A DNA stretch of 64,000 nucleotides from Fasciolopsis buskii (lineage: Eukaryota; Platyhelminthes; Trematoda; Plagiorchiida; Fasciolidae), in the NCBI GenBank assembly GCA_008360955.1, contig LUCM01001864.1:1-64000 (forward strand). Reading direction: 5' to 3'. Shown one piece after another: positions 36,801-46,722 of this stretch. A model generated the notes under the pieces. The model had not been told where the DNA came from and ran no database searches. It saw nothing but the letters and a program-made list of their open reading frames with translations. The number at the start of each line of letters is the position of its first letter. The first letter of the stretch is position 1. A program made the translations under genes and the position numbers.

Positions 36801-39800
36801 GTAATTAAGGGAAAAGGAATGTAAAAATAAATTCGTCTTGACAGCGCATCCTCGCTGAGTTGAAAATCACCAGCTGTGTGATAGCTCCCTCTCAGAGGTT
36901 CATCAGTATCCTCGTGAAATTATTAAAATCTGATATAAGCAAGGTACACATTCTCAATTTAACGAAAGTAACAAGGTAATTTGACCAGAATTTTAAGCTT
37001 GATTTCAGGTTGACACATTTTAAACTCGATAGATTGATAAATAACACCTAAAACTAAACTAAAACTGGCAACATGCATCATCGAAACACAAAGCAATTGA
37101 CTGTAGTACTCAGAAGAATAAATGATCATCATTTGTAACGCAGTGGCATCGCAAATAAATCGATCTGTATGTTGGCCAAAATACGAAAAACCAGAATTGA
37201 CCAATCGATATCGATGATGAGAGGGCTCCGTTTTTTTCCACTAAGCTGTTTGCCAAGTCAAAATCCCTGTGACCGCCCACGCAAACTGTCTACTCCTTAC
37301 TGATCAAAAAGAACAATAGGTAGTTATTATCCGTTGCACCAAACCGTTACTTACAAAATGCAGTGTACGAACAAACTGCAGGCTCCGGATTTGTTAGGTT
37401 TTACTCTTGAAAGTGGATTCATTTTTCCCGGTTTCCAACCCCTAAAAATGATTACAATCTTAGGAAAAAATTGCAAATAGTTGAATACTTGGTCAAATGC
37501 CGAAAAGCACTGGCTTCGAGTGATACGGGAGAAACAAATGGGAGCAAAGGGCTCGCTGTATATATCTGTCAGATAAGTTATGCGGACCAACTCTTCGGTA
37601 AGTCGTGTCGGCTTACTGCAACCAACAAACGGAGGGAAACCAAAGGCTGATGGAACGGAATATTCAATTCCCCAAGATCAGATTTGGATTTGGGGTTTGA
37701 ACTGAACCGTTGTTTTCCGACTGCCCAAATCGTGATAAATTTAGCTCTTTAGAAGTGCATCTACCCACAAGAAACTGTTGCCTAATTTTAATAATGCTTA
37801 CGACCTTTGAACATTTGACGGCGCACTACACATTTGTTTCATACACTTCTTTCTTTGCCAGAGGCATTCGTGTGAACCAAGAAGACACAAATATGTCAGG
37901 TCAGATGGAGCGCGCTCTGATATTGGCTGTTTCCTCTATCAACCGGGGCCATCCCATAAATCTGTCTAAACGATAGAGCTCATTTGACTTCTGATTTATG
38001 TTGGTGGGTCACGGATAAACGCGCGGTTGTGCCCTGTGTTGGTATTCTGCCTTTCGCTAGCGGGTTGAGCTAGCCGTTCGAATTCCGCGCTTTGTTTCTG
38101 TGCGACTGTCCATTCAAAAGGGTATCTGGTCCGTCCCGTTGCGTTGTGCGACTAAGGGACTTGAAGGCTCAAGCCTGTGTTACTGTCCCAAAACTTGGTC
38201 CGTGTTAGTGCCCTAGGCGACAGGCCTGGTATATCGTGCTATTGTGTGGCTTCTAGCGCTGACGTCTTGTGCTTCAGTGTTGTGTTTTGATTTGCTCAAC
38301 TGGGAATCGCAACACAGTGAATATTTTGCTGATTCATTCCTGAATCGGCTGGCTTAAAAGTACCACTGTTTACTGAAGGCACTCAGGTAGTGGCAGATCG
38401 CATTATGGAGATTCTTTGAATCTCATGGCCTACTTCAGAACTTCGGATTCTCATAAGCCCTTTTCAACAGCTGCGATTCGTAACCTATCTTGATGTCTTT
38501 CCTAAACCGTATTGCTTTCATTCAGTGAACACGTTCATCGATCAAAAGAACTCGTTTATGATACTTTCCTTACCTAACTTTGCATTTCGGGCGAACTAAG
38601 CTGCGGGGCATCTGGCTAGGTGAGTGAAGTAATACGGAGGGAACGCTAAGGAAAGACGACGCTATTCTTTTGCCAACAGAAAAATTTGGTTTCAGTCGGG
38701 TGTGCTCACTAATGAAGAAAGTTCTAATCGATTTTGAGAAAAAGGCTTTTTGGCAGTTAGCTCCTATGAGCGTTTTTCTCAACCGAGAAAAGTACTTACA
38801 AAATGCCCTACCGTAGTGTTGGTACTTGAAAGCATAATACGGAATTCAGTCGCTCTCAGTAAACAATGGATGCTGACCACCAGGCTACACAGCCGTAGAC
38901 AATGAAAAGTCCACGACAACCGGAAGACATTTTCGAGTTCGGCGTTTATTTACAAATCATACGACTGTACACAAAAAAGGGGAGTTCGTGTTTGATGGAA
39001 TGCATTCGGTCCAGTGGCGTTCGAGGCATGTTTGAACTTTACTATCGCCTGTGGCCACGGCTCTGACTAACCAGTTGTCTACACAGGTTATCGCGAATCT
39101 GCATAGGACTGCATCACGTGACTTGCACGTAGATTCACCACCTCAGTTATATCTTTTCTTGCAATTTCGCTGGTAAACAGTGAATCCAAACACAGTTGGC
39201 CCTGGTAATCTTTACCAACATGTTCTACCGTCCTTTAAGAGGCTGACTAGCGACTGTTAACCTCATGTTGTTATTTAGCAACCTCAACCTAGAGCGGAAT
39301 TAGTACACGGATCTTGGACAGGCGTGAAAATCGCCGCTTGATGAGTAATGGTAGACGTTAGCATCTCTCAGCTTCTGTCTTCGTGCTAAAAAACCGTTTG
39401 TTGGAATGGCTGAAAACGATACATTTATTTGAATCTAAGATACTGGTGACATTCTCTCACAATGGACAATAGCCAATGGAATTTGAATCGTGGGAATAAC
39501 GTGCACTGCTTATTTGCACATCCCATGCCCCAGGTCTTGAGGACAGCGCCGACGAACAACCACTGACAAAGCACGGATTCAGTTCGCCACTAGGCGAATG
39601 CCGACGCGATGAGTCACATGACACGGGCGTGGTGTCGACCGGAATCCAGGGCAAGGACAAGGCCATCGGAACCCTTGCAGGCCGATGGCAGTGAGGTATG
39701 GGAACGTGTCAGTCAGGCCTCGGCCGCATTATCCGACAATTGCTGTTGCGGGCTCTAAATCAGCACCACGGTCATGCTCCCAGTTCGCCATGGCAAAACT

Positions 39801-40610
39801 TTGTTTTCTTCTGGTTTATTTTCATTTTATAACTCACGGAATCAATCGCAATGCTCGTACCTGTCACAGTTTCTGGTCTCTGAATCCAAATAACTTGCTC
39901 CCACTTCTTTTGGTTTGGTACGCAAGCTAAACATTGTAACAATACCAACCGGCAAAAGCAGGTATCTGCCGGCGACTGGCTCGGTTGTCCCTAGACTGTT
40001 TCTAGTCCCAAATGTACGTTTGGTGACGAATGCATCCATCACGTTGGAAGCTCTGATTTTGGTTGCATCTGATCGGAAATTTTCTTTCAGCTGAGTGGAT
40101 TATTTCAAGTGGTTTCGGTACCTCGTAATTTCACGAATCCTTATATAGTCGAAATTAACTATTGTTCCATGCCGCTAGTATTTGAAATTTTAGAACAACA
40201 ACATTTTACTGAAGGCTGCAAAAAGTGAAATGCTGTACTTTTTCCGATCGAAATCGACGAAACTACGCACAATCTTATCAGTATGTTTGTTACCTGAAAA
40301 CTCTGGGTTTGGATTCTGGTGGACTATGACGGAAGAGTTCACGTGATGAAGTGACTGAACTGGTGTTCTCGTGTGAAACTAAGGCAAATTAATTCAATAT
40401 AGGTAAGGGGTGAGGAATACTAAGGGCAATCATATAGTGGAGTGAATTACAATCAGTGTGTTACAGTTTGGAAGCGCATCGATGCATATTACTCTGGTAA
40501 TGTAAGTCCCTCTCCTTCTAGTCATTTAGGCTCAAAAGAACTAATTCCATGGACCGGAGTATTTCCAGAGATATTTTTCCGTCTTATCAACGAACGCTTA
40601 GACAGGTCGG
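33828..40610. other. Unannotated 6.8-kb stretch, no supported gene
   Basis: No transposon protein or SINE recognised. Points of note: a minus frame 34597-34821 that contains an internal GTAAGT at about 34740; an ATG frame 36009-36218 (+, 69 codons) with coding-like charge pattern; a T/G-rich block at 37990-38390; and a G+C-richer block at 39460-39800. None could be tied to a known family. Confidence 0.4.
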
Positions 40611-40765
40611 GGGTTGCCAGAAGAATCAGGTCGTGGGGTTTGGACGTAAAGATTGCGGTTCGAACTCGTCCACCACCGGTCAACTTCCTCACTTGCCAGC
40701 CCTCTGTTGGTCGGAGCTCCGTTCCTTTTATTCTCTGAATAGAAGAAGTAAAAGATAAAAAAGAT
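40611..40765 (+). repeat. tRNA-derived SINE, family 1
   Basis: Head GGGTTGCCAGAAGAATCAGG, then TCGTGGGGTTTGGACGTAAAG and a B box GGTTCGAACTC at 40657-40667, followed by CCACC, CCTCACTTGCCAGCC, CTCTGTTGGTCGG and the tail AGAAGTAAAAGATAAAAAAG. The block order is the same as at 28066. Confidence 0.85.
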
Positions 40766-41539
40766 GATTCCAAAACAATCTACTGATATTGGGCATTTTA
40801 TTGACTCAGTCACGACAGCCATTACGTGGTCCACAAGTTCTCCCTTCTTTTAGCAGCTTTTGGCCTCGTCTGCCTAGTTTTAGCCGCCATGGCCAAAGGT
40901 TGAAAAATAAACCATTATTTCGCATTGGGCAACCCAATAATTTTACTGGGTTTGACAACTCATACGTGGTATGTCTGCCTACCATGTACATCGTGCAATA
41001 AACTGGACGGGGGCGGAGGAGGAGTTATGAACAAAATGAGAGAACTGAACGGCAGGAAATTCGTGGTATTTGATAGGGATATAGAATAAATGTAGTATTT
41101 TTTGACTAAGGTGGTCAATCTACCAAGAGCCTACTGGACAGGGGTCGACAAACCCGTTGCCAGGTTTGTCAGTGACGAAGACTCGAGAACGTTAGCAAGA
41201 GCTAAAAATTTCTCCTATAAAAATGCACAACGAATCGTAAACACCTGACCACATTAACAAAACACTAATCGACTGACGTGTTCGGGATTTCTCGTCTAAC
41301 TAGGAGAACAAAGCTATTTCGTGGACTGTTTGATAAGCGGACAAGCCAGTCCGGAATGCGAATGTGACCCCAGCCACCAGTGCAGGTGAACAAGTCAACT
41401 AAGCCTCCTGGATAGTAATAATCGATCGTTTCCCAGTCAGGTCACTTGACCACTATCCACTTAGTCACAGGATCTCATTCATTCTCCCACGTGAACCGTA
41501 ACGGTCGTGCACATTTGATCCTCATTGATTTCTGTATTT
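40766..41539. other. Unannotated stretch
   Basis: Lies between a SINE and the RTE LINE. No gene or repeat recognised. Confidence 0.45.
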
Positions 41540-43757
41540 GTCTCCACATCCTTTGAGCGTTGATGATAGAGGTGCGGTTGATTCTACTGGCCTTTCTGGG
41601 GACCCTGAGGCCACGGCTTCTGATTTTGCTCGCGCTGATGTGGCCCTCAGTGAGAGAGCTGAGGCTGTACTACTTGACTGGGTCCCCGTCGATAGACGGC
41701 TATGTACAGTGGTAAAACTTAGAGGTTCATGTAAAGTAAACAGTCGTCGTTTTGATAGACGCAACTTGTTTGTCGTCTCAGTGTACGTGCAGCTCAGGTG
41801 CAGTCAAGGGCACTTCATATAGAAAGCTGCACGACCTCTTACACACAGCAAGACTGGATGACATAGTGATGTTACCAGGGCACATGGATGCTACAGTAGG
41901 TTGGGTGACCTCGAATGAGGTGCATCTACTAGGTTCTTTTGGTCTTCATACATTTGGTCCAGAAAACGGGGAACGGTTGTTGGCTGTGTTCAGACCACTG
42001 ACTTTTTATTGCAAGTATCAATTTTAGACGTGCCAGTTGCCAACACGGCACTTGACGCCTGTCGTTTTCGAGTCAGCGGTAGACCCAAATCGACCACATT
42101 GCTGTTAGCTACAAGTGGCTGGTGTGTCTACGGGAATGCTCATCTTAACGAAGGACTCCTCTTGATTACGACCATGTGTTAGTATTTATTAATCTGCCCA
42201 TGTGCTTTGATGGGCGCTCCAGGTACACGTTGCAGCGTCGGTTAGATTGCAGCAAGCTGTCAGAGCTGACTCGCCTATCACATTTTAGAAGCGCGCTGCC
42301 TGAAATGCTACAGTTTCCCCCACCCAATAACACCAGTGGGCAATGGTTACCTATCAAGAATGCCTTGCATTCTGCTGGCTTGGTGAGTTGTGGCCTGATA
42401 CGTCTCGTTGTGACACCCTGGATTTCTGCTGAATCTTTGTGTCTTATTGAAGCACACCAATCCATCCCGGCTGTTGGCGAGTATAATGAAGCACCACTAG
42501 TAGCGAGAATTAAACTCAGTGCAAGCTTGCGTAGGGCTCGCGAGATCTGACGGCCTTAACGAGCTTTGGAGATGGAACCTGCTGCCATTACGGGAAATTG
42601 GCGAAATTTGTTTCACCTCATCAGTGATGCCGGTGGAAATGCAATGGGTGTGAGGGAAACGATCTGTAAATCAGATGGTCCACCTATTTACAACCAGCAA
42701 TGACGTCTTGTACGCTGGACAGAGGACTTTAAAGCACAGTTAAATGGGTCTTCTGCTTCGACCCTTCCCTCAGCTATTCAGACAAGCGTTCGTTGACCTA
42801 TTAAAACAGAGTCGTCATAAGTCCTGTCGGGTTACCGCCTAAGGCCAGCTTTCGTCTTCCAACATCGTTTCCAATGGAGTATGTTAGGGCTGCCGTATAT
42901 CAACATTTCTTTTCATTTTTGTCATAGGTTTTGTTCTACGGAACAATTTATCCGATCTTCTAGACTTTTGAGTGAACTTCTGCCAGGGGTCTGAATTTTT
43001 CCTTAGAGTATGCCAGTGATATCGTCTTACTGAGTTAGGATGCACAGGCAACTCAACGCGTATTTGACAGCCTGGCGATTGTGGTAACTAGGTGCAGTAA
43101 GTGCTTTGCAAAGTACTTCTTTAAGACTCCCAGTAGCCTGTGCCTGCACTCACCCTTCCTGGTGATTGGTTAGAGTTAGTCAATAGCCTCTAATACCTCG
43201 GAAGCCTCATCACACGTGGTCTTGAAGGGGGGATTCACATTATGAATTGCAAAGGCAACATATATGGAGCCTCCATGACATCAGGATTTCCCCCATGGGA
43301 AAGGTGTACAGTGCCACTGTTCGTAGTGTTCTGCTTTACGGTTGGGAGACTTGGCCTCCTCGTGTTTAGGATGGCCGGCCATTCTTTGTTTTTGACCGCC
43401 GATATCTACAAAGCATTGCTGGTGTATGAGAGGAACATTGGATGAGCAATGACGAGGTGCGTCGTTATGTGTGGGTGCAGTCAGTCGTCCTCTGTTTGAG
43501 GTAATCTGTCTGCATCGCCTTCGGTGGCTTGTGTGCCTGCCCATCCTCTAGTTTGTCGTGCTCTTTTTGCACGCTCTGTGCTAGACTGGAAGGGAAAACT
43601 TGGCGGTCAAGCGTTGACTTCGCGTAGAGCTATGAAGAAGTTTGCCGCGAATTTGGCCTCGGTTGGTGCTTCCCGCCTTTGCGAGTGGGGCCCAAGAGAT
43701 GAGGATTGTCGTTGGTTGGAGACGTTGACAGAAATGGCTCAGGACCAACCACAGTGA
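41540..43757 (+). pseudogene. RTE-type LINE, endonuclease-reverse transcriptase, broken and internally deleted
   Basis: The most complete RTE-like copy here. The AP-endonuclease part is seen at 41640-42010: AVLLDWVPVDRRLC, RRNLFVVSVY, then LPGHMDATVG (41872-41900), where the usual catalytic GDFNA block has become GHMDA. A linker follows at 42200-42550 (LQRRLDCSKLSE, NALHSAGL, SLCLIEAHQSIPA), and 42570-42800 matches the pre-RT segment (ETIC.SDG, YNQQ). Much of the fingers and palm is missing. Sequence resumes near 42860 at the region usually written GVRQGCP.SPFLF. Motif C is YASD (43009-43020) rather than YADD. The C-terminal blocks YLGSLI, RALFARS, TSRRAMKKFAANLASVGAS and MAQDQPQ run to 43757. 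Multiple stops and frame changes make it non-functional. Confidence 0.9.
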
Positions 43758-43960
43758 AGTGAATGCCCTGTGGCCTATATGTATAGCTCGTCCTCCTAAA
43801 AACATTGAAAACATTAAAAACTAACAAAATATGTACAGTGAAACTACAAAAGAACATTTGCTTTGTTATGGTTCGTTATTTTTATCTTCTTATTTTCTGC
43901 CTTCCGTGAAATTCCACTTCCATGGTGTTGCGTTGGCACTATGCTTATTCTCAAGCCGAT

Positions 43961-43961
<1 letters not shown>
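43758..43961. other. Short unannotated spacer between LINE and microsatellite
   Basis: Follows the LINE stop at 43757. The A-rich run near 43800-43850 could be part of a LINE 3' UTR, but no simple tail is evident. Confidence 0.3.

Positions 43962-44006
<45 letters not shown>
43962..44006. repeat. (TA)n microsatellite
   Basis: About 22 uninterrupted TA units. Confidence 0.97.
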
Positions 44007-44008
<2 letters not shown>

Positions 44009-44259
44009 AAGTAGGATATGACTGACCTCAGCATCCACATTAACTGTTGATACTATCTAACTGATTTTGTGTTTCGTAGGCGATCAGGAGAGATAACGCA
44101 TCAGCATGTGCAAAGTCATCGGTGCTTACGTTGTACTCTGTTCACCATATGAACAGGTAGGCCCTTCTTTGACGAAAATATAGCAAGTAACAGGTTATGG
44201 TCAGTACGTAATGTAAACTGGCATCCGTGCAGCGTGTTGTGAGATTTTTTAACAACAAA

Positions 44260-45120
44260 AAATAACGCTAATCTTTCTTTTTCTAGTTGGCTGTGTTTCT
44301 TTTCAGTTTTGTTTCATTTCCGGGACCAACGACGTGCGTCCTTCGAACTCTTACCGGGAAATTTGTGCAAAAAGCCGTACCTATCCCATAATCACTGGCA
44401 TTGGTTGCAACAAGGATAGGAAGATGAGGATTGTAAGGTATCAATAGAAGGTCTGAAATTTTTGATTTTCTCAAATGCATCTTGACGTTACGAAGACCGT
44501 AACCACTTGGTATCCTTAAGAAGATTCTTCAAGGGCGCACTTAGCGACTGCTTATTTGGTACGAAGTTGTAATTGTAATTCGCCATGCCAAAGAAGAATT
44601 GAAGTGTAGCTTTTTTGACGGAGCAGGCAAGTTTTGGAGCTCTGCTATTTTGTTCGGATGCTGCCTGCGACCATTCTCGTCTATCGTAGTGCCATGATAG
44701 CTAATGCGCGTTAACAGATACATGCTTAGTTCTATTTGAAAAGAAAACTTGTATGATTAAACGCAATCGAAAACCTATGTTAAATGTGTAGGGTATTCGT
44801 CAACTGAAATACTAGCAACAACTGTCATCCATATGTGCAAATGGCATAAGACAGACTACTGAGCATTGTGCCCGTAATTTGTTGAAATATAGCTGGTGCA
44901 CACTATGCGCCGATGTATTTTCTTGCTAAGTGTTGTAAATAAAAGACTTGATTACCGTCGGAATCTCTGTTCGGCAACCATCTACTTGTTTGCGTAAGTC
45001 TCCATAAAGTCCTTCTTCATGGTCCATTTGGCCACAACGTTCACAATTGTTATTTGCCCAAATTGATAGTAATGCTCAGTGTCAGTTAGCACAAAACCAA
45101 CAAACCGAAGGCGACCTCTG
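44260..45120 (-). pseudogene. Ty3/gypsy LTR-retrotransposon gag-pol remnant
   Basis: Minus-strand blocks in gag-to-pol order. A pair of gag zinc knuckles lies at 45005-45115 (CWFCAN with a His four residues on, then CERCGQMDHEEG, where the last Cys is lost). Reverse transcriptase follows at 44560-44900: YMDD at 44821-44836, VDEYPTHLT, then YHGTTIDENGR and PNKIAELQNLPAP, FFGMANYNYNFVP and LKNLLKDTKW. RNase H starts with LPILVATNASDYGIGTAFC near 44380-44430, where the usual catalytic DAS is NAS. Only about 100 bp separate the knuckles from the RT palm, so protease and the N-terminal RT are deleted. Stops and frameshifts are present. No LTRs or integrase were found. Confidence 0.85.
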
Positions 45121-45811
45121 AAAGTTTGCTATCACTTGGTCTTATGCCCGGGGGAAAACTAATTTCAAAATTTGTTCACGTTGAAGTTGTCCTATTTATC
45201 GATTGATTCTTAAGGCATTTGTAAATCCTATTTGAGGTTAATCAGTATGAGGTATTCACAGTTGAAATCTTGCAATGAGACTGAGTTTGATGGATCTAGT
45301 CGAGCAAGCGACCGGGTACTTAAGTTGCTATCTTTTGCTGAAGCTAGGCCGGGGACAGATATCAATGATTCAAATCGACCATCCGTCAAAGTCTTCAACG
45401 AAAAACGTCCGCACTCCCTATTGATTATGCCAGTATAAGTAACAATATTCTCCTTTCCTCGTCCTGTGATTTCGAGACAATTGTAACATATTGTGAATAT
45501 CGAACCTCTCTGATTACCGCTTTGAGGTACGCAGAGGTCTCTTTAAGGCTGCGATCTTGTGGGTGCTTTGTCGGAATGTGTTTATGATACTGTGTGTGTT
45601 CTGGAGCACCGAATTTTCGCACCGGCGGGCCTACCTTAGCAGCCTTATCCAGACTAGTACCATCCACAGGAAATACTGTTTGTATCATGACTCATGACTC
45701 GCTACAACCTGTCCACAAAACTAGCCAATGGGAACCGTGGAGGTGCAAGAACGAGAAGCTCAAACTTGCCTCAGATCCCAATGCCCGTAGTCTGCACGCA
45801 AACATATGGTT
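45121..45811. other. Possible gag-side flank of the gypsy remnant, otherwise unannotated
   Basis: A minus-strand frame of 87 codons (45425-45688) lies upstream of the zinc-knuckle block in the same orientation and could be a gag remnant; it has no motif that proves this. Confidence 0.3.
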
Positions 45812-46068
45812 TAACCGGTGGTGGTTAGGTGGCGAAAGTGTCTGACACCATTAAGGTCAGATGTTCGAATTCCAGATCTGTCAGTCACATTGAGGGCTGA
45901 CAGAAACTAGCGTTACCACACCTAACCTAATCGGAACTAATGTAGTTCCATGCCGCCTCAAATTTCAGGGTCATGGTTGCCGGATACCTTTCTTATGTGT
46001 CGAGACCTAGTGGGATGTTTCTTCCACTACGCTGAAGCCAAAAGCATGTTATGAGCAAAAAGACTTGA
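45812..46068 (+). repeat. SINE-like family 2, longest copy
   Basis: GGTGGTGGTTAGGTGGCGAA is the head. GATGTTCGAATTCCAG carries a B-box-like GTTCGAATTCC near 45868-45878. The following blocks are TCTGTCAGTCACATTGAGGG, TAACCTAATCGG, CCATGCCGCCTCAAATTTC, GGTCATGGTTGCCGG, CGAGACCTAGTGGG and CTTCCACTACGCTGAAGCC. The 5' blocks recur at 20640 and 32130, the 3' blocks at 13895 and 25950. Confidence 0.7.
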
Positions 46069-46559
46069 ATGTGTCTTCCAAATGATATAACCTCGTTATC
46101 TTCAGGTGAGAAGTTGGGAGTGGAGTCGTCCCAGTACTCATCGGTAATCTGTGTCAGTGCGTTATTTCTAGTGCTGGCATTCAGTATTACTATTTCGGGC
46201 ACCAATACAACTGTTGCGTGAGCTCACTTCATACTCCATCTGACACCTTTGTCCTTGCGTTCTGTTCTCAGTTAGTTTTATCATTGCTTTAATAGAACTA
46301 AACTACAGATTGTCCATGTGTTTAAAATAAATCAGTTTCTTGATTCCAGCTGTAAATTTTGTGACGAATATCCTCTCGAAAGCAATTCTACCCCTTTCTC
46401 TTTTATTTTAAGTCATTAAGGTCCACTGACAGACAAAATACCCAAGTCAATCCCCGGCAACGAACAGGAACCTTGAACTCATGTACTCTACGGATGACTA
46501 CTATTGAACTCATTTTTGATTTCGGCCCTGTTGTTCACATGTTGTGCTACTTCTAATAG
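46069..46559. other. Unannotated stretch before candidate exon
   Basis: Nothing recognised apart from the pyrimidine-rich approach to the acceptor at 46558-46559. Confidence 0.4.
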
Positions 46560-46722
46560 CGATTCCGTACATATTTATTATTCTGCTGTTATCATGGTTT
46601 GTTCGCACTTTGCCGCTCCACCGAATGCTTCTGGTTTTATATCCCAAAGAGCCTGAACTGTTACAACGTATGTTGGACCGTTCGGGAAAGTCTCTTTGCT
46701 TGTTCTTTTCGTTCGAATGTTG
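46560..46722 (+). CDS. Candidate internal exon encoding a membrane segment
   Basis: Bounded by a CTACTTCTAATAG acceptor and a TTG-GTAAGTTA donor, the latter a near-consensus 5' splice site. The 163-bp interval is open in one frame with two bases on each side of 53 full codons. The product begins IPYIFIILLLSWFV, a probable transmembrane segment, followed by a short basic/acidic tail with LYPKEPELLQRMLDRSG. The family is not recognised. It is not obviously transposon-derived. Its end phase is incompatible with the first of the downstream candidate exons (TG plus A makes a stop) but compatible with the 50349 one. This is a prediction from splice signals and openness only, so chance is a real alternative. 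Confidence 0.3.
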
